Positions 23,615 through 34,557 of a stretch of DNA of 64,000 nucleotides are shown here, one piece after another. Positions within the stretch are counted from its first letter, which is position 1; every line of letters starts with the position of its first letter. This DNA is from MWCO01 sp964488865 (GTDB lineage Bacteria > Myxococcota_A > Polyangia > Polyangiales > Polyangiaceae), in contig CAZAWR010000005.1 in assembly GCA_964488865.1 (NCBI GenBank), positions 124,001-188,000 of the forward strand, read 5' to 3'. The notes beneath the pieces are model-generated. The model did not search any database. It saw only the letters and a list, made by a program, of their open reading frames with translations, and had not been told where the DNA came from. Position numbers and translations under genes: made by a program.

Positions 23615-25885
23615 ATGTCCACCATGGTTGCACGTACTACCTCTTTCTCCATCTTGAGTTCCCTCGGGCTTGGCCTTGTGCTTCTGACGGCAATGCCTGC
23701 CGGTGCGGAGCCGATCCTTCGTCACCAGGCCGATGCCAAGGGCAATGTGCGCGTGTTCGGGTCCACGCTCACGTACGACTGCGGTTCCACCGTGCCCGTG
23801 CCAGCGGGGGCCAGCGTGTCGTGCGGCGGTCACACGGACATCGATGACACCGCCGGAGACTTGTATTGGCGGGACACCCTTGCCGATTCCTCCATCCAGC
23901 CCCTGCAAGCGCGCACCTCGGCGACCCTTGATCTGCCCCCGGGATCGACCATCACCTACGCCCGACTGTACTGGTCCGCGCTGAAGGTAGGCGACCAGCC
24001 TGACCAAAACGCCGTGCTCGACTGGGTCTACGGGGCCCAAGAGATCATCGATGCGGATCACTGCCACCCCACGGTCCAGTTCCCCTTCGCCAGCCACCCG
24101 GACTGGTTCTATTACCAGTGCTCCGGAGACGCGACAGACTACGTGGCGAACTGGGGTGCTGGCGATTTCCGCGTCACGGACGTGGATGCGATCCCGCTGC
24201 AGAACACCCTCGTTCACGTCTCCTACGCGGCGTGGACCCTCGTCGTCTTCTACGAGAACCCGAACGACGAGCTTCGCAACTTGGCGCTGTTCGACGGCTT
24301 CGAGATGATCGACCCCGAGCACAATCCCCCGAGCGTATCCGTGGAGCTCTCGGGCTTCCTCGTGCCGCCTGGCTTCGAGGCCGAAATGACAGCGTTCATG
24401 TACGAGGGGGACGTCCCCGAGCAGGACGCGCCCAGCAACGACCGATTCCTCGTCAACGGCTTCCCCATGAGCAACGCGAGCAATCCGGTCGACGACTTCT
24501 TCAACTCCTCCCGGTCCTACCTCGGCGCCCCCTACTCCGGTGACGACGACGTGCCGAAGTTTTCCGGCGAGCCGGGGTCCATGGCCGGCTACGACCTTGA
24601 CACCGTCAACGTCACCTCCGCCATCAACGCAGGAGACACCTCCGCGTCCATCGGGGCCGACTCCGCGTATGACAAGTTCTTGCTGGGCGGGTTCGTCACC
24701 TCCATCACCAACAAGGCGCCGAACTTCGACGTGCTCAAGGAAGTTGTCGACGTCAACGCCGGTCCGGTCATGCCGGGCGACATCCTCGAGTACACGATCA
24801 GCGCCGAGAACGCGGGCAATGACGCGGCGGTCAACGCGGTCATCACGGACGACCTCGAACCGGGCATCACCTTCCTGCCAGGCTCGATCCAGATCGTCAG
24901 CGGCGGCGTCGTGGGCGCCAAGACCGACCAGGCCGGTGACGACCAAGGCGAGTTCGCCAACGGTCGCGTCACGATCCGCGTCGGCACCGGCGCCACCGCG
25001 ACCGACGGCGGAAAGGTCGCCGTCGGCGAAAAGGTGGAAGTGAAGTTCCGCGTTACGGTGACCGCCACCCAAGGCGAGGTCGCCAACAAGGCCGTCCTGC
25101 ACGCGGGCGGTGAGTCAGGTGGGGCCGAGAAGACCTACGAAAGCGACGGGGACCCCAACGAACTCGGCAAGCAGTCGACGGTCGTGGTGATCAACGAGTG
25201 CAACTCCGACGACGACTGCTCCGGATTCAAGCCTCACTGCGACCTGGCGACCCATACCTGCGTGGGGTGCACGACCGACGCCGATTGCCAAGATCCTGCC
25301 AACCCCGCGTGCCAGCCGAGCGGCGCTTGCGGCATGTGCTCTGCGACCAACGACGTGCTCTGCACCGGTGGGACGCCTGTGTGCAGCACGACCTCCGGGG
25401 TCTGCGTGATGTGCACCCAGGGGCCTGGCGGTGACGCCACCCTATGTGCGAACGACCCGGACGGGCCCGTCTGCATGTCCGGCCCGGGAGGCTCGCTGTT
25501 CTGCGGGTGCATCACCGACTCCGACTGCGGGGCCTACAACAGCGGTCGTGTTTGCGACACCACCGTTCAGCTCTGCATCGACGGGTGTCGTGGCATGGGC
25601 GGCAACATCTGTCCGACCGAGCTCGTGTGCACGTCCCCTGACACCACGATCGGCGACTGCATCGTGGATACGGGTACCGGAGGAGCCGGCGGCGGGACCG
25701 GCGGCACCGGTGGCACCGCGGCCTCCGGAGGCTCCGGTGGTGGCGTCAGCGCTGCCCCCGACGAGAGCGGTGACGACGGCGGGTGTGCTTGCACCACGGC
25801 GGGAAGCAAGGGCTGGGGCGGCACCTTCGCCGCTGGCCTGTTCGCCTTCGGCGCCGTCGCCCTCATGCGTCGCCGACGCCGCTGA
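23615..25885 (+). CDS. Large secreted DUF11-type surface protein with MYXO-CTERM-like anchor
   Basis: This 756-residue protein has a Sec signal (hydrophobic 9-27, cleavage near AGA). An N-terminal domain includes PPGSTITYARLYWSALKVGD, as seen in many DUF11/DUF3344 surface proteins. A DUF11 domain lies at about 370-490 (GDILEYTISAENAGNDAAVN ... DDLEPGITFLPGS). A Cys-rich region at 525-680 has DADCQDPANPAC-like repeats, and a Gly/Thr linker follows. The C-terminus (about 722-756) has GCACTT, a hydrophobic helix and RRRRR, matching the tripartite MYXO-CTERM sorting signal (Cys, TM, Arg). This predicts processing and cell-surface display. An AAGGATGG ribosome site lies before the ATG. Substrate or partner unknown. 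Confidence 0.9.
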   Translation: MSTMVARTTSFSILSSLGLGLVLLTAMPAGAEPILRHQADAKGNVRVFGSTLTYDCGSTVPVPAGASVSCGGHTDIDDTAGDLYWRDTLADSSIQPLQARTSATLDLPPGSTITYARLYWSALKVGDQPDQNAVLDWVYGAQEIIDADHCHPTVQFPFASHPDWFYYQCSGDATDYVANWGAGDFRVTDVDAIPLQNTLVHVSYAAWTLVVFYENPNDELRNLALFDGFEMIDPEHNPPSVSVELSGFLVPPGFEAEMTAFMYEGDVPEQDAPSNDRFLVNGFPMSNASNPVDDFFNSSRSYLGAPYSGDDDVPKFSGEPGSMAGYDLDTVNVTSAINAGDTSASIGADSAYDKFLLGGFVTSITNKAPNFDVLKEVVDVNAGPVMPGDILEYTISAENAGNDAAVNAVITDDLEPGITFLPGSIQIVSGGVVGAKTDQAGDDQGEFANGRVTIRVGTGATATDGGKVAVGEKVEVKFRVTVTATQGEVANKAVLHAGGESGGAEKTYESDGDPNELGKQSTVVVINECNSDDDCSGFKPHCDLATHTCVGCTTDADCQDPANPACQPSGACGMCSATNDVLCTGGTPVCSTTSGVCVMCTQGPGGDATLCANDPDGPVCMSGPGGSLFCGCITDSDCGAYNSGRVCDTTVQLCIDGCRGMGGNICPTELVCTSPDTTIGDCIVDTGTGGAGGGTGGTGGTAASGGSGGGVSAAPDESGDDGGCACTTAGSKGWGGTFAAGLFAFGAVALMRRRRR

Positions 25886-25890
25886 GCTTT

Positions 25891-27957
25891 CTACCTCTCC
25901 CACCCCGCCATCATTTGTGACCGAAGCTCCGCGGCATCCGTCGTCGGAGCTTGGCACGTGCCGAACGCGCAGACGTAGGCTGTGGGCACGCCCTCGATCG
26001 CAACCTTCCCCATCGAGGGAGGCAGCGTGGCGGCCGTGGCCTCGTCCGGGCCGGAGGGGGGCACGACCACCAGTGCGACGTGTGGGGTCGCCGCGCTTCG
26101 AACCGTTCGTGCGAGCGCGAGGAGCCGTTCGTCCGCGGGGTCCCCCGCCACCACCACCTCGTACGCGGGGCCGAGGTGAAGCTGCCCCACGTCGAGCCAT
26201 CCCGCCATCTCGAGCCCGGCGCGCTCGATCACCCCAGCCATCGCGTCGAGACAGGATCGCACCCTGTCCCGGTGCTCTCGCCGACCTGTCAGCATCGAGA
26301 GCCTGTGCAGCGCTTCGAGAAGCATCGCGTTTCCCGATGGCTCCACGCTGTCGAACGGGTCGAATCGACGGCCCAGGGGAGCTTGCTGATCGCTCGAGGT
26401 GAGGAAGAACCCCCCGGCCGGTCGCACGAATCGCTCGAGCACGAAGTCGACGATCTCTTCCGCACTCGAAACGTGCTGCGGGTCGCCCGAGGCCTGATGC
26501 AGATCGAGCAGAGCGACGGCGATCGACGCGTAGTCATCCAGAATGCCCGCATGCCCTGCAACGCCGTCGTTCGACGCACGCGCGAGGGAGCCATCCGCTC
26601 GGCGATGTGCGTGCAGGAGGAAGCGCGTCGCCTGCTCGGCGGCCTGCAGGTACTCGTCGTTTCCAAGCAAGGCGGCGGCACGTGCGAGGGCCTGGATGGC
26701 GAGTCCGTTCCAGGCTGTGACGACCTTGCGGTCGAGTGTCGGCGGAGTCCGTTCGTTCCGATGGGCAAGGAGCACGGGACGCCACCGGTCGAAGCATCCG
26801 CTCACCTCTGCGACGGTGGTGTCGTGCTCGGTTGCGACGTCTTCGATGGGCGTATGGCGCCAGAGAACGTTCTTGCCGTCGAAGTTGCCGCGGTCGGTAA
26901 CACCGAGCAGGGAGGCGAGGACGGCCCCGTCCCGGTTGCCGGCGACCCCGAGCAACTCGTCACGAGACCACACGTAGTAGGATCCCTCATCGCCTCCACT
27001 ATCGGCATCGAAGCTTGCGAAGAAGGCACCGGAGGCGTCGCGCATCTCGCGCAGGAGGAAGTCGAGCGTTTCGCGGGCGACCTGAAGATAGGGCGCATGT
27101 CCGAAGACGGCGCCAGCTTCGAGGTAGAGACTCGCGAGCTGGGCGTTGTCGTAAAGCATCTTCTCGAAGTGAGGAACGAGCCAGCGGTCGTCCACGGTGT
27201 AGCGGTGGAAGCCGCCCGCGAGGTGGTCGCGAATGCCGCCGTTTGCCATGGGGTCGAGTGTTCCGCGCACCATGTCGGCGAGATCGAGATGGCCGATCTT
27301 TCGGAACCGACGAAGCAAGAACCTCCAGCGAACCGGCGTGGGAAACTTCATTCGCCCGCGGAATCCCCCCCACTGACGGTCGTATGCGGCCTGTGCCTCG
27401 CGAACCGCGCCGTCGAGATGCTTCGCCTGAAAGACGCTCGGAAGCGCGCCTTCGAGACCGTCAGCAAGGGCCCCTGCCAAGCTCGTGGCTTGCCTCTCGA
27501 CATCGTCCCGGCGCTGGCGAAACACCTCCACGACGCGTCGCGTGAGCTCGACGAACGCATCGTGGGGGAAGTACGTCCCGCCGAAGAAGGGCTTGAGGTC
27601 GGGCGTGAGGAAGACAGACATCGGCCAACCCCCGCTGCCGGTCATCATCTGAACGGATTGCATGTAGGTCGCGTCGATGTCCGGTCGCTCTTCCCGGTCC
27701 ACCTTGATGCTGATGAAGTGCTCGTTCATGAAGGCGGCCACGTCGTGCTTCTCGAACACCTCTTGTTCCATGACGTGACACCAATGGCAGGATGCGTAGC
27801 CGATCGACAGGAAGATGGGCTTGTCTTGCTGTCGTGCCTGGTCGAGGGCCTCGTCGCACCAGGGGTGCCAGTCGATCGGATTGTGAGCGTGTTGTCGGAG
27901 ATAGAGGGAACGCTCGCGCGCGAGGTGATTGGTCTTGAGATTCATGTCGATCGTCAT
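25891..27957 (-). CDS. DUF255 thioredoxin-fold / six-hairpin glycosidase-like protein (YyaL family)
   Basis: The N-terminal DUF255 domain contains HNPIDWHPWCDEAL, a redox-type CHWC (Cys57, Cys60) in SIGYASCHWCHVMEQE, and TGSGGWPMSVFLTPDLKPF. An (alpha/alpha)6-barrel region of about 450 residues follows, as in human SPATA20 and bacterial YyaL. Length is 688 residues, matching the family. The biochemical role of the family is not established; thiol-disulfide exchange is suggested by CxxC. The Met at 27957 is chosen over upstream extensions because AGGA precedes it and the conserved domain begins at once. The gene is convergent with the MYXO-CTERM protein, with a 5-base gap. Confidence 0.93.
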   Translation of the reverse strand: MTIDMNLKTNHLARERSLYLRQHAHNPIDWHPWCDEALDQARQQDKPIFLSIGYASCHWCHVMEQEVFEKHDVAAFMNEHFISIKVDREERPDIDATYMQSVQMMTGSGGWPMSVFLTPDLKPFFGGTYFPHDAFVELTRRVVEVFRQRRDDVERQATSLAGALADGLEGALPSVFQAKHLDGAVREAQAAYDRQWGGFRGRMKFPTPVRWRFLLRRFRKIGHLDLADMVRGTLDPMANGGIRDHLAGGFHRYTVDDRWLVPHFEKMLYDNAQLASLYLEAGAVFGHAPYLQVARETLDFLLREMRDASGAFFASFDADSGGDEGSYYVWSRDELLGVAGNRDGAVLASLLGVTDRGNFDGKNVLWRHTPIEDVATEHDTTVAEVSGCFDRWRPVLLAHRNERTPPTLDRKVVTAWNGLAIQALARAAALLGNDEYLQAAEQATRFLLHAHRRADGSLARASNDGVAGHAGILDDYASIAVALLDLHQASGDPQHVSSAEEIVDFVLERFVRPAGGFFLTSSDQQAPLGRRFDPFDSVEPSGNAMLLEALHRLSMLTGRREHRDRVRSCLDAMAGVIERAGLEMAGWLDVGQLHLGPAYEVVVAGDPADERLLALARTVRSAATPHVALVVVPPSGPDEATAATLPPSMGKVAIEGVPTAYVCAFGTCQAPTTDAAELRSQMMAGWER

Positions 27958-28160
27958 CGCGTGTCCTGGACGTTGCTGAGGTCGATGACGCTTGGATGAG
28001 GGAGGGCAGCCGGAGGGTGCTCCGAGTTGATCGAACGGAGCTGTTCGCTTGCGCGGGGACGAAAGTAGCTCTATCCGTATCGGAACAAATGAATGCCCGT
28101 TGCTGCGCCAATTCACCTAATATTTGCGATTTATGGCGGTAGCCCGTGCATCGATTCAAG

Positions 28161-28176
28161 TATACGTAAACGTATA
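28161..28176. promoter_or_regulatory. Perfect 16-bp palindrome (candidate operator)
   Basis: TATACGT-AA-ACGTATA is a perfect inverted repeat with a 2-base centre. This is the size typical of a dimeric helix-turn-helix repressor site. It lies between the DUF255 gene and hppA. No regulator gene is adjacent, so the binding protein is unknown. Confidence 0.45.
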
Positions 28177-28354
28177 GTCTCTCGAAGCTGTGGTAGGCCA
28201 AGGTGGGATGACGCGCGGCGCAACCTGTGGTTCCTTCCGCCACAGCCCGTCGTCGAGTTGACCACCCCGATCTGAACAAGTTTTCTGAGACACTAGTCGC
28301 CCCCCTTTGCCCTCCGTTCGTGTTCCCGTCTATGAAAAAAACCACATGAATACA

Positions 28355-28417
28355 ATGGTTTGATAATTCGTGAACCATGCCGGATTAGCATGATGATTGC
28401 GTGTTAGCGCGGGCTAA
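28355..28417. promoter_or_regulatory. Two further inverted repeats upstream of hppA
   Basis: ATGGTT-N12-AACCAT (28355-28378) and TTAGC-GCGG-GCTAA (28404-28417) flank a GATTAGCATGATGATTG segment. The symmetry suggests protein binding, but the pairs are short and could be chance. Confidence 0.3.
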
Positions 28418-28450
28418 TGTTGTCAAACCACTTGTTTTTGTGCCTTTTCG

Positions 28451-28479
28451 TTGACAGCAAGGGGGCACTCCCCTAACTG
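28451..28479 (+). promoter_or_regulatory. hppA: Candidate sigma70 promoter of hppA
   Basis: A perfect -35 TTGACA (28451-28456) is followed after 17 bases by TAACTG, a poor -10. The leader to the hppA ATG would be about 50 bases. The -35 is convincing and the -10 is not. Confidence 0.35.
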
Positions 28480-28539
28480 AACAACCGTCCGGCCGGGTTC
28501 TCGACTCCCTAGCGAGGCCGCCGAAGGAGGAGGATTGGA

Positions 28540-30762
<2,223 letters not shown>

Positions 30763-30786
30763 GCTCAGCTTCCCACTCCCCCGCAG

Positions 30787-32199
30787 TCATAGCTGCCCCT
30801 TCCTCGGACCGATCATCTCCTCCGGACGCACCGTCGCGTCGAACTCCTCCCCCGTCAGCAAACCCAGCTCGATGGCCGCCTCACGAAGCGTCCCCCCGGT
30901 TCGGTGCGCCTGCTTCGCGATCTTCGCCGCGTTGTCATACCCGATCCGCGTGTTCAGCGCCGTGACGAGCATGAGCGACCGGTGCACGTTTCGCTCGATC
31001 ACTTCCCTGTTCGGCTCGATCCCCTCCGCGCAGTGCACCCGGAAACTCTCACACGCATCCCCCAGCAACCGGATCGACTGCAGCAGGTTGTAGGCCATCA
31101 CAGGCTTGAATACGTTTAGCTCGAAGTTGCCCTGGCTCCCCGCAAACCCGATGGTGGCGTCGTTGCCCAGCACCTGGCAGCACACCATCGTCAGCGCTTC
31201 TGCTTGGGTCGGGTTGACCTTGCCAGGCATGATCGAGCTGCCCGGCTCGTTCTCCGGTATCAACAGCTCTCCGATCCCGCACCGCGGCCCCGACGCGAGC
31301 CATCGCACGTCGTTCGCAATCTTCATCGCCGCCACCGCGAGCTGCTTCGTTGCCCCGCTCGTCCCCACCATCGCGTCATGGCCTGCCAGGTAGGCGAACT
31401 TGTTCGGAGCCGTCACGAACGTCCGCCCTGAAATCGCGCTGATCTTTGCCGCCACCGTGGTGGCGTACGACGGGTGCGTGTTCATCCCTGTGCCCACCGC
31501 CGTGCCTCCCAGGGCGATCGCCCGAACCTGCGGCAGTGTCGCCGAGATCGCCGCCATCGCATCATCGAGCTGCGCCACCCATCCGGAGATCTCCTGCCCT
31601 AGCGTCAGCGGGGTGGCATCCTGAAGATGCGTTCGCCCGATCTTCACGATGTTCGCGAACGCCTCCCCCTTCGCGTCCAACGCGTCCCGCAGGCCGCGCA
31701 CGCGCGGAAACAAGTGGTCCTCGATCTGTTCCACGGCAGCCACGTGCATCGCCGTCGGAAACGTGTCGTTCGAAGACTGCGACTTGTTGACGTGATCGTT
31801 GGGGTGCACCGGATCCTTCGACCCTCGCTGTCCCCCGGTCATCTCGATCGCCCGGTTGGAGATCACCTCGTTCACGTTCATGTTCGTCTGCGTCCCGGAG
31901 CCGGTCTGCCAGATCACGAGCGGAAAGTGCTCGTCCAGCGTCCCGTCGATGACCTCCTCCGCTGCCCTGACGATCAGCTCTGCCCGCCTCGGGTCAAGAA
32001 GCCCAAGTTCGAGGTTCGCCTGCGCAGACGCCTTCTTCACGATCCCGAAGGCGCGGATGAGTTCTCGCGGCATGCGCTCGCTGCCGATCTTGAAGTTGTT
32101 CATGGAGCGCGCGGTCTGCGCCCCGTAGTAGGCGTCGACGGGAACCTCGAGGGTCCCCATGGAATCCGTCTCCTTGCGCGTCGTGGCTGCGTTCGTCAT
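30787..32199 (-). CDS. fumC: Fumarate hydratase class II
   Basis: At 470 residues this is a normal size for FumC. Signatures are TGSGTQTNMNVNEV, SSNDTFPTAMH, KIGRTHLQDATPLTLGQE and GSSIMPGKVNPTQAE (the superfamily signature), with the catalytic Ser in the GSSIMPGKVNP loop. The enzyme converts fumarate to malate in the TCA cycle and is oxygen-stable (no iron-sulfur cluster). The ATG at 32199 overlaps the stop of the upstream msrC gene by 4 bases (ATGA), so the two are coupled. The frame runs much further upstream on this strand, but those residues are Arg/Pro-rich and not protein-like. Confidence 0.97.
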   Translation of the reverse strand: MTNAATTRKETDSMGTLEVPVDAYYGAQTARSMNNFKIGSERMPRELIRAFGIVKKASAQANLELGLLDPRRAELIVRAAEEVIDGTLDEHFPLVIWQTGSGTQTNMNVNEVISNRAIEMTGGQRGSKDPVHPNDHVNKSQSSNDTFPTAMHVAAVEQIEDHLFPRVRGLRDALDAKGEAFANIVKIGRTHLQDATPLTLGQEISGWVAQLDDAMAAISATLPQVRAIALGGTAVGTGMNTHPSYATTVAAKISAISGRTFVTAPNKFAYLAGHDAMVGTSGATKQLAVAAMKIANDVRWLASGPRCGIGELLIPENEPGSSIMPGKVNPTQAEALTMVCCQVLGNDATIGFAGSQGNFELNVFKPVMAYNLLQSIRLLGDACESFRVHCAEGIEPNREVIERNVHRSLMLVTALNTRIGYDNAAKIAKQAHRTGGTLREAAIELGLLTGEEFDATVRPEEMIGPRKGQL

Positions 32200-32693
32200 G
32201 GAAGGATCCTTTCGCTGCACGTCATTCCCAGGACCTGCACGATCGCTTCGAGTCCCATGCGGTCGGCATCGTCGAAGTGGGCGAGGAGATGAGAGTCGAC
32301 GTCGAGCACGCCGATGACGTCGTCGTTGGGGCCCTGCAAGGGCACGACGACCTCCGATCGGGACCGGCTGTCGCAGGCGATGTGTCCCTGAAACGCGTGG
32401 ACGTCCGCGACGACGATGGTTTCGCGCCGGTCCACGGCAGCCCAGCACACCCCTTGATGGGGAGCGAGGACGAGGCAGGCCAGGGGGCCCTGGTAAGCAT
32501 CGACGACGAGTTGCCCGTTTCGGAGCATGTAGAAGCCTGTCCAGGAGACCCCTGGGGTTTTGTGGTGGACGAGGGCGGCTGCGGTGGCCCGCCTGGCTGT
32601 GGCGTCGGGGGTGGCGCGAACCAGGTCTGCGAGCTGATCGCGGACGCGCAGGTACCGGCTGAGCTTGCGTTCGTGCGTCATGAACCGCTTCAT
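32196..32693 (-). CDS. msrC: Free methionine-(R)-sulfoxide reductase (GAF-domain fRMsr)
   Basis: The protein has 165 residues, the same as E. coli MsrC. A GAF domain carries all three family cysteines: GPLACLVL, HQGVCWAAV and GHIACDSRSRSEVVVPL. The enzyme reduces free methionine-R-sulfoxide in the cytoplasm using these Cys in relay. The Met at 32693 gives the normal N-terminus (a second Met is four codons on). It overlaps fumC by 4 bases, suggesting that an oxidative-repair enzyme and the oxygen-tolerant fumarase are made together. Confidence 0.94.
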   Translation of the reverse strand: MKRFMTHERKLSRYLRVRDQLADLVRATPDATARRATAAALVHHKTPGVSWTGFYMLRNGQLVVDAYQGPLACLVLAPHQGVCWAAVDRRETIVVADVHAFQGHIACDSRSRSEVVVPLQGPNDDVIGVLDVDSHLLAHFDDADRMGLEAIVQVLGMTCSERILP

Positions 32694-32849
32694 GGATGGT
32701 TTGGGGTCCGGCGGCAACAGGGGGCGGTTCGCGGCGTTCTGTCGGCCTCGGCTGCGATGGGGTTGTGATACAGTTCGCCCCGGAGCGAAGCGATTCCGAA
32801 CCGTGCGGCGTGCGTGCGCGTCTGCCAGTGCGACAGGGAGAAGGCAACC

Positions 32850-34052
32850 ATGTGCGAGTTCAAGAAGGTCGTCATCGTAGGAGCCGTCCGTACGCCCATC
32901 GGAGCCATCGGCGGCGGGTTGGCCACGTTCCAGGCGCGAGAGCTGGCCACCCACACCATCAAGGCGCTCCTGGGGAAGACCAAGCTGGACCCGAAGCTCG
33001 TGGAGTACACGTGCATGGGCTGGGTGATGCAAGACCCTCGGTCGCCGAACCTCGCGAAGACCGCCGCAGAGTTCGCCGGCGTGCCCCCCACGTCCCCAGG
33101 AACCACGTTTCACGAGAACTGCGCGTCCGGTGGCGCCGCCATCCACAGCCTCGCCCGACGCCTCATGCTCGGCGAGGTCTCCCTCGGTGTCGCCGGGGGC
33201 GTCGAGTCGATGTCCAACGTCGCAAGGTACATGTTCACGGGCCGCATCAAGGGACAGATGTACGGGGACATGGCGCTGGTCGACGGCTTGTTCGGTGCGC
33301 TCACGGACACGAACGTTGGCAAGAAAGGTGAGCTGATGGGGCTGCTCACCGAACGACTGGTGGAGCGATACGGTGTGACGCGGGAGCAGCAGGACGAGAT
33401 CGCGTTCAGGAGCCATCAGAACGCGGTCACTGCGTGGGACAAGGGGTTCTTCGACGACTACGTGATCCCTGTGAGCGTCCCGCAGCGCAAGGGCGACCCG
33501 ATCGTGGTGGCAAGAGACGAGGGCCCGAAGTCGATCGCCCTGGAAAAGTTCGCGGCCGCAAAGCCCTACTTCAAGGCCGAGGGGGGCACGATCACGAGCA
33601 TGAACGCCAGCAGCCTGAACGATGCGGCAGCCGTCGTGGTCCTGACGACCGAGGACCGGGCGAAGGAGCTCGGGCTCCAGCCCCTGGCCGAGCTGCGCAC
33701 GTTTCACAGCGTGGGCGTGGAGCGCGAGTACATGGGCGAAGGCGCCTTCAAGGTCATCCCACCCATGCTGCAGAAGGTCGGTCTCGGCATCCAGGACGTG
33801 GACTTCTTCGAGATCAACGAGGCCTTCGCGGCAGTGGTTGGCGGTGCCTACCACTTCATCGAAGGGCTCTCCGCCGACAAGACCAACCAATGGGGCAGTG
33901 GCATCTCTCTCGGCCACCCCGTCGGTTGCACAGGCGCCCGCCAGATCGTCGACATGGTCCATCAGCTGCGAAAGCGCGACAAGACCATCGGGCTGACCAC
34001 CCGGTGCGTGGGTGGCGGCATCGGAAGCGGCGAGATCCTCGTCCGCATTTGA
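32850..34052 (+). CDS. Acetyl-CoA C-acyltransferase (thiolase)
   Basis: This 400-residue thiolase starts with VVIVGAVRTPIGAIGG. The nucleophilic Cys is at about 91 in FHENCASGGAA, the conserved NEAFA motif lies in FFEINEAFAAVVG, the His is in GHPVGCTGARQ, and the second Cys in TRCVGGGIGSG. It catalyses CoA-dependent cleavage or condensation of 3-ketoacyl-CoA; whether degradative or biosynthetic is not clear. The ATG at 32850 has GGGAGAAGG upstream. It is transcribed alone, divergently from msrC-fumC. Confidence 0.95.
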   Translation: MCEFKKVVIVGAVRTPIGAIGGGLATFQARELATHTIKALLGKTKLDPKLVEYTCMGWVMQDPRSPNLAKTAAEFAGVPPTSPGTTFHENCASGGAAIHSLARRLMLGEVSLGVAGGVESMSNVARYMFTGRIKGQMYGDMALVDGLFGALTDTNVGKKGELMGLLTERLVERYGVTREQQDEIAFRSHQNAVTAWDKGFFDDYVIPVSVPQRKGDPIVVARDEGPKSIALEKFAAAKPYFKAEGGTITSMNASSLNDAAAVVVLTTEDRAKELGLQPLAELRTFHSVGVEREYMGEGAFKVIPPMLQKVGLGIQDVDFFEINEAFAAVVGGAYHFIEGLSADKTNQWGSGISLGHPVGCTGARQIVDMVHQLRKRDKTIGLTTRCVGGGIGSGEILVRI

Positions 34053-34130
34053 TGGTCGAGCCGGGCACGTGCGCTGTTCGCCACCGCGCAACACATGCCC
34101 GACCGGCAGGAAAGGCTTTGCCCGGCGCCC

Positions 34131-34520
34131 ATGACGAACACGATCCTGATCGCGGATGACTCGGCGCTCACGCGGCATGCGATCCTCCGCGAGCTGCGGG
34201 CCGCACCCGAAACGCGCGTCGTCGAAGCGAGTGATGGGAACGAGGCGCTCGCCTGCATCTGTAGCGAGCGACCTCAGCTGGTCTTTCTCGACGTGGCGAT
34301 GCCTGGGTTGAGTGGGCTCGAGGTCCTCCAAGCGCTGGCAGCTCTTCCGGAGAACCTGTCCGCGAGGGTCGTCGTCATCACCAGCGAAGAGGACCCTGCG
34401 ATCCGGGATAAGGCCCGGGCCCTCGGCGCGTGCGAGGTCCTCCCCAAGCCGTGGAACACCGGTGATATCGCCCGGTTGGTGCGCGATGCGGGACTCGCGG
34501 ACCAGAGGCCCGAGGGGTGA
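34131..34520 (+). CDS. Single-domain response regulator (CheY-like)
   Basis: The 129 residues form a stand-alone receiver: acidic pair DD at 9-10, phosphoacceptor Asp54 in VFLDVAMPG, Thr/Ser in VVITSEED, and Lys in LPKPW. There is no output domain. A GTG-free ATG at 34131 is used; an in-frame Met lies 12 codons upstream. It follows the thiolase gene by 78 bp. No histidine kinase is adjacent, so the partner is unknown. Confidence 0.9.
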   Translation: MTNTILIADDSALTRHAILRELRAAPETRVVEASDGNEALACICSERPQLVFLDVAMPGLSGLEVLQALAALPENLSARVVVITSEEDPAIRDKARALGACEVLPKPWNTGDIARLVRDAGLADQRPEG

Positions 34521-34557
34521 GCGCCCGCGCGTCTTCCCAAGCAACGGCCCCCGCGCT

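Larger units (their letters stand above)
27958..28539 (+). other. 582-bp AT-richer divergent control region
   Basis: This non-coding stretch between the divergent DUF255 gene and hppA is visibly richer in A/T than the rest of the window, mainly 28080-28470. It contains several symmetric elements, given separately, and a TTGACA. No convincing ORF, tRNA or transposon was found. Confidence 0.6.

Noticed and set aside
25951..27999. 682-codon plus-strand frame opposite the DUF255 gene
   Set aside because: The opposite strand encodes a complete DUF255 protein with CHWC and barrel motifs. The long antisense frame is a by-product of high GC and its translation is Arg/Gly/Glu-rich without motifs.
28093..28275. 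60-codon frame in the AT-richer island
   Set aside because: No ribosome site, no protein-like composition, and it runs through the palindrome; treated as non-coding.
30787..32847. Possible 686-residue extended fumarase
   Set aside because: The extension is Arg/Pro-rich and antisense to msrC coding sequence. The ATG at 32199 overlaps the msrC stop and gives a normal FumC length.
32196..34544. Possible 782-residue protein ending in the GAF domain
   Set aside because: Only the last 165 residues are protein-like and they equal a full-length MsrC. The upstream part is antisense to the thiolase and CheY-like genes.
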